This document shows, piece after piece, positions 15,388-24,498 of a DNA stretch of 41,735 bases. Both the position numbers and the translations under genes were made by a program. Under the pieces are notes generated by a model that worked only from the letters and a program-made list of their open reading frames with translations, made no database searches and had not been told where the DNA came from. How positions within the stretch are numbered: position 1 is the stretch's first letter; each line of letters starts with the position of its first letter. The stretch lies in contig MSXR01000024.1 of NCBI GenBank assembly GCA_002083655.1, positions 33,710-75,444 of the forward strand, read 5' to 3'. The DNA is from Proteobacteria bacterium ST_bin14. GTDB taxonomy: Bacteria > Pseudomonadota > Alphaproteobacteria > Sphingomonadales > Sphingomonadaceae.

Positions 15388-17388
15388 ATGGTACGGCGTT
15401 TCAAACCAGCTGACCGTGTGATCAGCGCAGCGGCGGTATTGCTATGGGCAAGCTTGCCGACTGCCGCAATTGCGCAGACAGCGCCGCTTGTTACGCAGCC
15501 AGCCCCCGCGCAAACGGCCCCGGCCCCGGCCCCTGCATCGTCGCACGACCTGCTCGACCCCGATTCGCCGCTTGCGCCGATGGATGATCTTGGCGTGCCC
15601 TGGCCCGATTTGGCGGCACTGCCCGATGCGGCGGACCCCAACGCCGCCCAGACTGACCTGACCGAATTGAGCCGCTATGATTACCGCGTCGACGGGATCG
15701 ATGCTGTGGCAGATTCGGTGTTCAAGGCGCGGTTCGACAGCCTGTCGGCCCTGCGCCAGCACCGGGGTGAGCCATCCAACGCCGCGCAGATCGATCGGCG
15801 CGCGCGAGAGGATATTGCGCTACTCCAAACGCTGATGCGCGGCGCTGGCTATTATGATGCCCTGGTATCAAGCAGCGTAGAAACGCAGACGGCGACGCCG
15901 CTGGTGGTGCTGAGCGTGGAGCCCGGCGTGCAGTACCGACTGAAAGGGGTGACTTTGCCAGGGCTGGCCGACGCTGGCGACAAGGAAGCCCCGCTTCGCC
16001 AGGCGTTCAACGTGGCGAATAACGATCCGGTCAATGCCGACGCGATCACGATTGGTGAAGCCGAATTGCGCACCCGGATTGGCGAACAGGGTTTTCCCTT
16101 TGCGCAAATTGGCCAATCAACGGTCGTGATTGATCACGCCACGCAAACCGCGACGCTCGAACTGCCGGTGTCGCCGGGGGGTGAGCGGCGCTTTGGATCG
16201 GTCGTCACCGCGCCCAACCGGTTGATGGGCGCCAGCCATATTCAAAAGATTGCGCGATTCAAACCGGGCGCGCTGTTTGACGAAAGCGCGCTTGATGATT
16301 TGCGCCGGGCATTGATTCAGACCGGCATTGTATCCTCTGCCGAGGTAAAGCCGGTTGAGGGCAAGCTGCCCGGCACCGTCGACATTGATGTTGCGCTGTT
16401 GCCGGCACCACTGCGCACGGTGGCGGGTGAACTCGGCTATGGAACCGGCGAAGGCGTGCGCGCCGCGATCAGCTTGACGCACCGAAACCTGTTTCCCCCC
16501 GAAGGCGCGCTGACCGTTCGCGCCGTTGCAGGCACGCAGGAGCAATCGGGGGGCGTGATTTTTCGCCGCAATAATTTTGAAGGCCGCGACCGGGTGCTGA
16601 CCGCGCAGGCGACCGCCTCAAACGTCAATCGCGCAGCATTTGAGGCCCAGACCTTCACCCTGAGCGGATCGATTGAACGCCAGACGACGATTTTTTTCCA
16701 AAAGGCATGGACATGGTCGTTGGGTGCCGAATTATCGGCATCGGACGAACGCGACGTGATTGTGTCGACCGGCGATCCTCGCCGCCGAACGTTTTTCATC
16801 GCCGCGCTGCCGACCAGCCTGAACTATGACGGGTCCGATGATTTGCTAGATCCTAGCAATGGGTTCCGGCTCGGTGGCCGGATTTCGCCGGAAATTTCGT
16901 TGCAAGGCGCGGCATTCGGTTATGCGCGGATTCAGCTTGATGGCAGCATCTACAAGTCATTCGGCGAGGGGATAACGCTGGCTGCGCGCGCGCGGTTGGG
17001 GACGATTGCGGGCGCCCCGCGAGATGCAATTGCGCCGTCGCGGCGTTTTTATTCCGGTGGTGGTGCATCAGTGCGCGGTTACGGATTCCAGAATATCGGC
17101 CCGCGCGACCCCAATAATGACCCGATCGGCGGACGCAGCCTGACCGAGTTTTCGATTGAGGCGCGGCTGAAAATATTCGGTCCGTTCGGCCTGGTGCCGT
17201 TTTTTGACGCGGGCAATATCTACACGTCGGCGCTGCCCAAATTCACCGGGCTGCAATATGGGGCAGGCTTGGGCCTGCGCTATTATTCCAATTTCGGGCC
17301 AATCCGCATCGATGTTGGCACGCCGATCAACCCACAACGGGGTGATCCGCGCATCGCCGTTTACGTGTCGCTGGGGCAGGCGTTTTGA
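15388..17388 (+). CDS. tamA: TamA-like outer-membrane Omp85 protein of the TAM complex, 666 aa
   Basis: An outer-membrane Omp85-family protein that partners TamB in translocation and lipid or protein assembly. A Sec signal peptide covers residues 1-30 (RRFKPADRVISAAAVLLWASLPTAAIAQ). POTRA-like repeats follow in the periplasmic part. The C-terminal barrel (about residues 300-666) carries LGYGTGEGVRAAISLTHRNLF, the VRGYGFQNIGP motif of the Omp85 loop 6 (VRGY), and the last strand GDPRIAVYVSLGQAF ending in Phe. The ATG at 15388 is preferred to TTG at 15307 or ATG at 15361 because it opens on a proper signal peptide. It overlaps tamB by 4 bases. Confidence 0.93.
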   Translation: MVRRFKPADRVISAAAVLLWASLPTAAIAQTAPLVTQPAPAQTAPAPAPASSHDLLDPDSPLAPMDDLGVPWPDLAALPDAADPNAAQTDLTELSRYDYRVDGIDAVADSVFKARFDSLSALRQHRGEPSNAAQIDRRAREDIALLQTLMRGAGYYDALVSSSVETQTATPLVVLSVEPGVQYRLKGVTLPGLADAGDKEAPLRQAFNVANNDPVNADAITIGEAELRTRIGEQGFPFAQIGQSTVVIDHATQTATLELPVSPGGERRFGSVVTAPNRLMGASHIQKIARFKPGALFDESALDDLRRALIQTGIVSSAEVKPVEGKLPGTVDIDVALLPAPLRTVAGELGYGTGEGVRAAISLTHRNLFPPEGALTVRAVAGTQEQSGGVIFRRNNFEGRDRVLTAQATASNVNRAAFEAQTFTLSGSIERQTTIFFQKAWTWSLGAELSASDERDVIVSTGDPRRRTFFIAALPTSLNYDGSDDLLDPSNGFRLGGRISPEISLQGAAFGYARIQLDGSIYKSFGEGITLAARARLGTIAGAPRDAIAPSRRFYSGGGASVRGYGFQNIGPRDPNNDPIGGRSLTEFSIEARLKIFGPFGLVPFFDAGNIYTSALPKFTGLQYGAGLGLRYYSNFGPIRIDVGTPINPQRGDPRIAVYVSLGQAF

Positions 17389-20300
17389 CGGCGGTAGCGC
17401 CTGAGGCAGCCGTGCGGCAGCATCGCTGGCTGCGGTGGATTGCGGGCGGGCTGGCGGGGCTTGTCGCGCTTATACTGGCGGCGCTGTTGTTGGCTGATTC
17501 AAGCATCGGCCACCGGCTGATCACTGATCAGATCGCCGCGCTGCGCCCCTCTAACGGGCTGCGCTACACCGTCGGGCGGATATCCGGATCAATTTACAGC
17601 GACATGACGCTGATTGACGTGCGGGTCCGCGACCGCAAGGGGCTGGTGCTTGAAGTGCCCCGCGCATCGCTGCGCTGGTCGCCGCTGGCGTGGCTGTCGA
17701 ACCGGCTGGAAATCAAGCGACTGGCAATCCCCCAGGCGCGGCTCGCGAAATTGCCGGAGACGGTGCGGACCGGCAAACCCAGCCCGGCCTTGCCCAGTTT
17801 CGATATCCTGATTGGCGAATTGAAAATTGATCGGCTGATGATCGACCGGGTGGTTACCGGCACGCCCAGGGTTGGCAGTCTGTCCGGTCGCGCAGATATT
17901 CATGCCGGGCGGGCGCTGGTTGATCTGCGCGCAGTGGTGGCGGGCAGCGACCGGCTGATCGTGAAGCTGGACGCAGCGCCTGATCGTGACCGGTTTGATA
18001 TTGATCTGCGGGCAACGGGGGCCGCCAACGGGCTGATCGCCAAGCTGATCCGGGTGAACAAGCCAATCGCCGCCGTGATCGCCGGGCAGGGCCGCTGGAC
18101 GCGCTGGCGTGGCACTGCGCAGGCCGATGTCGGTGGATCGTCGGTCGTTGATCTTGTGTTGGGCAACCAATCGGGCGCGTACACGCTGAACGGCAGCCTG
18201 ATGCCGGCAGGAATGACCCAGGCAAAGCTGGTGCGGCTGGCGATGCCGCGCGTTGCCGTAAATGGCGCCGCCACGCTGGTTGACCGGCAGCTTGACGGGC
18301 GGCTGACGCTGCGATCATCGGCGCTGGCGATTGATGCGGCTGGCGGGATTGATCTTGCCAACAGCGCCTTCCGCGACCTGCGCATCCGCACCCAATTGCT
18401 CCAACCGCCAGCGCTGGTGACCAAAATGGTTGGGCGAAAGGTGGAACTGCGCACGATTCTGGACGGTGCCTTTGATACCGCCGCCTTTGATTATCGCCTG
18501 ACCGCCGATTTCATATCGTTCGGTAAGGAGGGTTTTGAAGTTGTCCGGGCAGGCGGGCGTGGCCGCCTGTCTGCGCAACCGATCATCGTGCCGCTGCAGC
18601 TTAGTGTGTCGCGGGTTACTGGTGTTGATGCGGTTGCGGGGGCGATTTTGCGCAATCTGGTGCTGGAAGGCACGCTGCGCGCCACATCCGCCTTCATCAC
18701 CGGCGCGGACCTGAAATTCAGATCAGACAAGCTGAAGGGCAGCTTCAACCTGCTCGTCGACCTGAAAAATGGCCGGTTCGATGTGGGGCTGAACGGCGGA
18801 CTGGGGCGGTATTTGATCCCCGGGCTTGGCATCGTTGATGTCGTATCGAAGCTGCAGGTGGTGCCTGCACCCGGCGGCAAGGGCGCGCGGATTATCGGCA
18901 CGGCAAATGTGCAATTCGTGCGGCTGGACAATAGTTTTTTCCGCACGCTCACTGGCGGCTTGCCCCGCCTGACGACCAGCCTGGAACAATCGACTGACGG
19001 CATTCTCCACCTGCGCGGCCTGGTGCTGATCGCGCCGGATATTCGCATCACTGGCACCGGCTTCAGGCGGCGCGACGGCAGCGTAGAATTCGCAGGCGGC
19101 GGCACGCAGCGAAGCTATGGCGCATTCAATCTGAAACTGTCCGGACGGCTGGAACGGCCAACGCTCGACCTAACTTTCGCGCGCCCGAACGAGGCATTGG
19201 GAGTGAACAAGGTCCGCGCGCATCTTGATCCGACGCCGGAGGGGTATGTTTTTGACGCCACTGGCGGCTCCACGCTGGGCGATTTCATCGGCAATGGCCG
19301 GATTTTGCTGCCAAAGGGTGGTCAGGCGACCGTGGCAATTGCCGCGCTTGATGTGGGCGGCATCAAGGCAAGCGGATCCTTGCTGGCGGCAGAGGGCGGG
19401 TTTGATGGCACGCTGAATGTTGGCGGCGGCGGCGGCGTTAGCGGGGCGATCGGCTTTTCACCCGTCAATGGCGTCCAACGGATCGAGCTGCATGTCGAAG
19501 CCGCCAATGCCCGCGTGCTGGGCGATGCAGTGCTGCGGCGCGGGAAGCTGGATCTGGTGACGATGCTTTATCCGCAGGCCGCATCTGTAGAAGCATCGGC
19601 GCGGGGGAGCGGCTTGCGGCGCGGATCGCTGGGGCTGGCGCGGTTTGAGGGAACGGCCTCGCTGCGCGGCGGGGTGGGCACCATAAAGGCGTCAATCGCC
19701 GGGTCGCGTGGCCGTGTTTTTGATATCCGGGGTGAGGCGGATGTGACACCGGATCGCTATCGCATCACCGCATCGGGAACGATTGACCGCAGGCCATTGA
19801 AGCTGCTCGAACCGGCAATCGTCACACGGGCGGGCGATGGCTGGCGGCTGGAACCAACCCGGCTGGCGTTTTCGGGCGGCAATGCCGAACTGGGGGGGCG
19901 CTTCTCCAGCGATTCCGCTGCTATTGATGCGGTGGTTGCGCGCATGCCGCTGACGATCCTCGACATTGGCTATCCCGGTCTGGGGTTGGCGGGCAGCGCA
20001 TCGGGCAAGCTCAGCTTTGCACAAGGCGCAGGCGCGGCCCCGGTGGGCACGGTTGATATGACGATCCGCGGGCTTAGCCGGTCCGGGCTGGTGCTTTCAT
20101 CGCGGCCGATTGATGTCGGTGTGGTGGGCGTGTTGAAGGCCGATAATGCCGCGATGCGCGCAGTGATGGCCAGTGGCGGCAAAACGATCGGGCGGGCGCA
20201 GGCACGGTTGGCGCCCCTCGGCAGCGGCAGCCTGACCGAGCGGCTTTCCAATGCGCAACTGTTTGCGCAGCTTCGCTATGATGGCCCTGCCGATACGCTG

Positions 20301-21542
20301 TGGCGGCTGACCGGGCTGGAATTGTTCGACCTGTCCGGCCCCGTCGCCATCGCCGCTGATCTGGGTGGCAAGGTGAATGATCCGCGCATTCGCGGTGTGC
20401 TGCGCGCCAAGGGTGCCCGACTGGAAAGCGCCATCGCCGGTACGGTCCTGACGGGCGTTGATGCCACCGGCACGTTCAACGGATCGCAATTGAGCTTCAG
20501 CAGTTTTGCGGCAGATGCGGGCAAGGGCGGGCGGGTTACCGGCAGCGGCAGTTTCGATTTTTCGGCGGTCAACGGTTACGGTATCGACCTGAAAATTCAG
20601 GCTGATAAGGCTGTTATCATCAACCGCGATGACATCGCCGCCACAGTAACCGGCCCGCTGACGATCCGATCGGATGGCGCGGGCGGGGTGATTGGCGGCG
20701 ATGTCGTGCTGAACGCCAGCCGCTATCGGCTGGGCCAGGCGGTGGCCGCCAATGCGGTGCCGGTGCTGAACATTCGTGAGATTAATCTGCGCGAAGGATC
20801 AGCCGATGAGGATGATCGCCGCGTTACGCCGTGGCGGCTTGCTGTGCATGCGCGGGCCGAAAATGGCGTGCGGGTGACAGGGCTTGGGCTGACCAGCGAA
20901 TGGTCTGCCGATCTGCAGATTGGCGGGTTGCTCGATAACCCGGCGATTATTGGCCGTGCGGATATCGTGCGGGGTTATTATGAATTTTCGGGGCGCGAGT
21001 TTGCGATTGATCGCGGCACCATCCGCTTTGCCGGGGAAACGCCTGCCAACCCGCCCATCGACATTGCGGCAAATGCCGACTCCGCCGGCCTGTCCGCCAC
21101 CATCCGCGTCACCGGCCCGGCGATCCGCCCGCAGATCAGCTTTTCCAGCGTGCCCGCCCTGCCGCAGGATGAGCTGTTGTCGCGGCTGTTGTTCGGCACG
21201 TCGATCACCAACCTGTCAGCGCCTGAGGCGTTGCAACTCGCCGGGGCTGTCGCCTCGTTGCAAGACAATTTTAGCGGGCTGAACCCGATCAACGCGCTGC
21301 GCCGCCTGGCGGGGCTGGACCGGCTGCGCATCCTGCCAGCCGATACCAGTGTCGGGCGGACGACATCGGTGGCGGCGGGCAAGTTTATTACGCGGAAATT
21401 ATATGCGGAGATCATCAGCGACGGGCAGGGATATTCCGCGACGCAGGTGGAGTTTCAGGTGACGCGGTGGCTGTCGATCCTGTCGACCATCTCCACGCTG
21501 GGCCGGCAGAGTGCTAACATACGGGTATCTAGGGATTATTAA
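17385..21542 (+). CDS. tamB: TamB-like translocation/assembly module protein, 1385 aa
   Basis: A giant inner-membrane-anchored periplasmic protein with an AsmA-like beta-groove, the partner of TamA in moving lipids or proteins to the outer membrane. An N-terminal anchor helix lies at about residues 18-38 (LRWIAGGLAGLVALILAALLL). Repetitive beta-strand sequence fills the middle. The DUF490/TamB C-terminal domain ends the protein, with IRFAGETPANPPIDIAA, PQISFSSVPALPQDELLSRLLFG and the final TLGRQSANIRVSRDY. The start is TTG at 17385, within the stop region of tamA (TTGA overlap), so translation is coupled; no in-frame ATG lies nearby. Its 3' end overlaps the convergent ATP-grasp gene by 14 bases. 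Confidence 0.92.
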   Translation: MTAVAPEAAVRQHRWLRWIAGGLAGLVALILAALLLADSSIGHRLITDQIAALRPSNGLRYTVGRISGSIYSDMTLIDVRVRDRKGLVLEVPRASLRWSPLAWLSNRLEIKRLAIPQARLAKLPETVRTGKPSPALPSFDILIGELKIDRLMIDRVVTGTPRVGSLSGRADIHAGRALVDLRAVVAGSDRLIVKLDAAPDRDRFDIDLRATGAANGLIAKLIRVNKPIAAVIAGQGRWTRWRGTAQADVGGSSVVDLVLGNQSGAYTLNGSLMPAGMTQAKLVRLAMPRVAVNGAATLVDRQLDGRLTLRSSALAIDAAGGIDLANSAFRDLRIRTQLLQPPALVTKMVGRKVELRTILDGAFDTAAFDYRLTADFISFGKEGFEVVRAGGRGRLSAQPIIVPLQLSVSRVTGVDAVAGAILRNLVLEGTLRATSAFITGADLKFRSDKLKGSFNLLVDLKNGRFDVGLNGGLGRYLIPGLGIVDVVSKLQVVPAPGGKGARIIGTANVQFVRLDNSFFRTLTGGLPRLTTSLEQSTDGILHLRGLVLIAPDIRITGTGFRRRDGSVEFAGGGTQRSYGAFNLKLSGRLERPTLDLTFARPNEALGVNKVRAHLDPTPEGYVFDATGGSTLGDFIGNGRILLPKGGQATVAIAALDVGGIKASGSLLAAEGGFDGTLNVGGGGGVSGAIGFSPVNGVQRIELHVEAANARVLGDAVLRRGKLDLVTMLYPQAASVEASARGSGLRRGSLGLARFEGTASLRGGVGTIKASIAGSRGRVFDIRGEADVTPDRYRITASGTIDRRPLKLLEPAIVTRAGDGWRLEPTRLAFSGGNAELGGRFSSDSAAIDAVVARMPLTILDIGYPGLGLAGSASGKLSFAQGAGAAPVGTVDMTIRGLSRSGLVLSSRPIDVGVVGVLKADNAAMRAVMASGGKTIGRAQARLAPLGSGSLTERLSNAQLFAQLRYDGPADTLWRLTGLELFDLSGPVAIAADLGGKVNDPRIRGVLRAKGARLESAIAGTVLTGVDATGTFNGSQLSFSSFAADAGKGGRVTGSGSFDFSAVNGYGIDLKIQADKAVIINRDDIAATVTGPLTIRSDGAGGVIGGDVVLNASRYRLGQAVAANAVPVLNIREINLREGSADEDDRRVTPWRLAVHARAENGVRVTGLGLTSEWSADLQIGGLLDNPAIIGRADIVRGYYEFSGREFAIDRGTIRFAGETPANPPIDIAANADSAGLSATIRVTGPAIRPQISFSSVPALPQDELLSRLLFGTSITNLSAPEALQLAGAVASLQDNFSGLNPINALRRLAGLDRLRILPADTSVGRTTSVAAGKFITRKLYAEIISDGQGYSATQVEFQVTRWLSILSTISTLGRQSANIRVSRDY

Positions 21543-22410
21543 TCGCTGCAACCACCGCCGCCGCCAGGCGGGCGGGCACGGCAGGATCAATGCCGGGGTA
21601 TAGATCAGGCTCGATCGCCTCCAGCTCGATCAGCGCCAAACTGCCATCTGCCAGCCGGAGCAAATCGACCCGCGCATAGAGCGGCGCGACAGGGAGTGCG
21701 GCGATAACTGCCTGTGCAACCGTCATTATTTCAACACCGGGCACCAGCGGCGTGAACACCCCGCCAAATTGTGGCTGGACGCGAAATTCGCCCTGCCGGG
21801 CCACTTTGCGGGCGGCATGGCTGAAGGTGCCGCCGATGAAGAAAATCGACAACTCACCCTCATCCCCCACGGATGCCACAAAGGGCTGGATGATGGCATT
21901 GGCCAAGAAATTCGGGGGCAGGAAATCCGGGGCCAGGAAATCCGGCGTCATGTCGCGCGAAATGCGCTGCGTTTGGTAGCTTCCGGCCGAAATTTGGGGC
22001 TTTATGACTAGTAATTGCACACCAAAATGATCAAAAGCGGCGCTTATGGTCGCAGAATCCGCGTCGCAAAACAGGCTGGGCACAATCGCGATGCCCTTTG
22101 CCGCCAATTCGGCCAGATAGGTCTTGCGCGTGTTCCACAGCAGCAGATCGGGCGGGTTGAGCAACCGCGATCCCGCTGGCCAATCGCGCAGCATCGCCAG
22201 CCACCGATCGACCTGGGTGTGATAGCCCCAGGCGAACAGCGCCAGCGTTGCCGCCGCATCGCCCGGCCACAAATCCTCCGCCAAATCCCAAGGCCGGGGC
22301 CTGATCACCAGCCCCGCATCGGCAAAGGGCTGGTGATAGGGTGCCAGTTCCGCCGCCGCCGCTTCGGCATAGGCATCGCCCGATGCCGGCATCAATACAT
22401 CGATGATCAC
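21529..22410 (-). CDS. ATP-grasp family protein (RimK/glutathione-synthetase-like), 293 aa
   Basis: A soluble carboxylate-amine ligase-like protein. The N-terminal part (about 1-110) resembles the pre-ATP-grasp domain. The ATP-grasp core follows, with LLVIKPQISAGSYQTQRIS as lid/phosphate-binding strand, AIIQPFVASVGDEGELSIFFIGG as the metal-site strand, and YARVDLLRLADGSLALIELEAIEPDLY with the two Mg-binding carboxylates. The family includes RimK, glutathione synthetase and DcsG-like enzymes, so the product is probably an amide or peptide bond, with substrates unknown. Residues about 155-170 are three copies of a 5-residue unit made by a 15-bp DNA repeat. Confidence 0.85.
   Translation of the reverse strand: MIIDVLMPASGDAYAEAAAAELAPYHQPFADAGLVIRPRPWDLAEDLWPGDAAATLALFAWGYHTQVDRWLAMLRDWPAGSRLLNPPDLLLWNTRKTYLAELAAKGIAIVPSLFCDADSATISAAFDHFGVQLLVIKPQISAGSYQTQRISRDMTPDFLAPDFLPPNFLANAIIQPFVASVGDEGELSIFFIGGTFSHAARKVARQGEFRVQPQFGGVFTPLVPGVEIMTVAQAVIAALPVAPLYARVDLLRLADGSLALIELEAIEPDLYPGIDPAVPARLAAAVVAAINNP
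21903..21947 (-). repeat. 15-bp triple tandem repeat within the ATP-grasp gene
   Basis: Three imperfect 15-base copies (21903-21917, 21918-21932, 21933-21947; plus-strand consensus about CCAGGAAATCCGGGG) encode PDFLA, PDFLP and PNFLA. They lie in the loop between two ATP-grasp strands, probably a surface insertion created by slippage. Confidence 0.85.
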
Positions 22411-22423
22411 CGGCTGGGCGCGA

Positions 22424-23848
22424 TCAGGCAGGTGCGCCGATGACGGATTTTACTTCCATGAATTCGCGCAGGCCAAACACGCCATTTTCACGGCCATTGC
22501 CCGATTGCTTATACCCGCCAAACGGCGCGTTGGCATCGGGGCCCCAGCTGTTGATCGTCACGATGCCCGCGCGCATCCGGGGCGCGAGCAAGGCGGCTTC
22601 TGCCGGATCGCCCGAAATCGTCATCGACAAGCCAAACGGCGTATCGTTGGCGATCTCCACGGCTTCGTCGATGTCGCTGTAGCGCATGATCGTGGCGACG
22701 GGGCCGAACACTTCTTCCTGCGCAATCCGCATGTCAGGCGTAACGCCGCTGAACACCGTGGGGCGCACATAATAGCCGCGGTTCATATCCGCCGGGCGAC
22801 CCGTGCCGCCGGTTTCCAGAACCGCGCCGTCATCAATCGCTGACTGGATCAGCCCTTGAATCTTCTCAAACTGCGCCTTGTTGACGACGGGGCCGATATG
22901 CGCGCCCGGCGTCATCGGATCACCCACTGGCACTGCCTCCATATAGGCCTTGGTAAAGCCAACCGCCTCTGCCTCACGGTCCTTATGGACCAGGATGCGG
23001 GTGGGGGCGATGCAGCTTTGCCCCGAATTGGCGACCACACCCTGCAGCGTTGGCGGCAGCACCGTGGCGAAATCAGCGCCCGGCAGCACCACATTCGCCG
23101 CCTTGCCACCCAGTTCGGTATGGACGCGCTTGACCGTATCGGCCGCTGCCTTGGCGATCAAAATGCCTGCGCGCGTGGAGCCGGTGAAGCTGACCATGTC
23201 GATATCGGCGTGGCATGAAATCGCGTTGCCGGTGGTTGGCCCGTCGCCCTGTACCAGGTTGAACACGCCCGCCGGCACGCCCGCTGCATGCATGACTTCG
23301 GCCAGGATGACCGCGCAGCCGGGGCATTCTTCCGATGGTTTCAGCACCATCGTATTGCCCGCCGCCAGTGACGGCGCGACCTTTAGCATGATCTGGTTCA
23401 GCGGCCAGTTCCACGGCGTGATCATGCCGATGACGCCCATCGGTTCGTGGACGACATGGGTGGTGCCGATCATTTCGACAAAGTTGAAATCCTTCAGCGC
23501 GCGCGCCGCGATGCTGAGATGCGCCACGCCCGAAAATGCCTGCGCGGTGGAGGCGAAGGATACAGGCGCGCCCATTTCCATTGCCATCGATTCCCCGAAA
23601 TCGGCGATGCGCTTTTTATACTCATCGCCAATCCGCCCCATCAGCGCGACGCGTTCTTCAACACTGGTCTGCGAAAACGTCTTAAAGGCCCGGCGCGCAG
23701 CGGCCACAGCGGCGTCGACATCGGCCACGGTGCCGATCGAGATTTCGGAGCAGGGTTCCTCCGTCGACGGGCTAATCACCGCGCGCGGCGCGCCGCCAAT
23801 GCTGTCGACCCATGCGCCGTCGATATAATGCTTCAGATAGCTTTTCAT
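22424..23848 (-). CDS. NAD(P)-dependent aldehyde dehydrogenase, 474 aa
   Basis: A cytoplasmic aldehyde dehydrogenase oxidising an aldehyde to an acid. Canonical blocks appear in order: ITPWNWPLNQIMLKVAPSLA, the Rossmann FTGSTRAGILIAKAA, the general base Glu in HTELGGKAAN, the nucleophile Cys in VANSGQSCIAPTR, and QEEVFGPVATIMRYSD near the end. At 474 aa it is the common soluble size. GGAGAG lies about 9 bases before the ATG. It sits 13 bases downstream of the ATP-grasp start on the same strand, so it precedes that gene in transcription and may be co-transcribed with it. The substrate is undetermined. Confidence 0.95.
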   Translation of the reverse strand: MKSYLKHYIDGAWVDSIGGAPRAVISPSTEEPCSEISIGTVADVDAAVAAARRAFKTFSQTSVEERVALMGRIGDEYKKRIADFGESMAMEMGAPVSFASTAQAFSGVAHLSIAARALKDFNFVEMIGTTHVVHEPMGVIGMITPWNWPLNQIMLKVAPSLAAGNTMVLKPSEECPGCAVILAEVMHAAGVPAGVFNLVQGDGPTTGNAISCHADIDMVSFTGSTRAGILIAKAAADTVKRVHTELGGKAANVVLPGADFATVLPPTLQGVVANSGQSCIAPTRILVHKDREAEAVGFTKAYMEAVPVGDPMTPGAHIGPVVNKAQFEKIQGLIQSAIDDGAVLETGGTGRPADMNRGYYVRPTVFSGVTPDMRIAQEEVFGPVATIMRYSDIDEAVEIANDTPFGLSMTISGDPAEAALLAPRMRAGIVTINSWGPDANAPFGGYKQSGNGRENGVFGLREFMEVKSVIGAPA

Positions 23849-24085
23849 GGCCTGCTCTCCATCAAGTGACGCCCCGATTTTCGGGCGGGATTATGGCCGC
23901 GAGGGATGCCAGCGCCCGGCAAGGGTTGCAAGGTGAAACGGACGGGGCGGGGGTGATGCGGGGTGAGGGTGCGGATGGTGTGGGGTTGCCATCGGTTTGG
24001 CGGAGGAGGCGCAAGACGGGCATGGCGAAGGGGTAAGGGGGCGGCGATAATTGATGGAAGTACAGAACAAAAAGGAACGATTGCA

Positions 24086-24286
24086 ATGCTGGCGGCGCTG
24101 CCATTCATGCTCGCGGGGGTGTTTTGGGAATGGGGACTTTTGCCCCAGTTGAGAGCAGATTTGGCGGGTCTCGCGCGGCGAATTACAGCCAAGCCGGGCG
24201 TAAGAGGCGCGAAAACGTTGGCACCCGTAGGCTCAGCCGTTATCGGGATGTATTTTAGCTTTCGATCTAAAACCCGCGCGACATAA
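24086..24286 (+). CDS. Possible small membrane protein, 66 aa (low confidence)
   Basis: A 66-codon ORF opening MLAALPFMLAGVFWEWGLLP, with AAAAGGA about 9 bases upstream of ATG. It has one hydrophobic N-terminal segment and a basic C-terminus ending FRSKTRAT. It lies in a 650-base region (23849-24498) otherwise without a recognisable gene, at the edge of the accessory cassette. Length and the ribosome site support it; homology is not recognised. An imperfect GC hairpin (about 24310-24355) follows. Confidence 0.35.
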   Translation: MLAALPFMLAGVFWEWGLLPQLRADLAGLARRITAKPGVRGAKTLAPVGSAVIGMYFSFRSKTRAT

Positions 24287-24498
24287 TGTCGCAACTTGGG
24301 CCGGAAGGGCAATGGCGGCTCTCGGCTCAAGGTTGAGCAAAGCCGCCCTTAGGTCGATTTTATAGGCGATCACCGTCGGCCACACGAGCAGCTGCGACAT
24401 GAAGCTAGTACTTCTTCGTCTCGGGCTCGAATGGCCACGACCGCGTTCCCGCCCGAGAGATTGCGGATGAATTCGAACGAGAACCTTACAACACTGAA

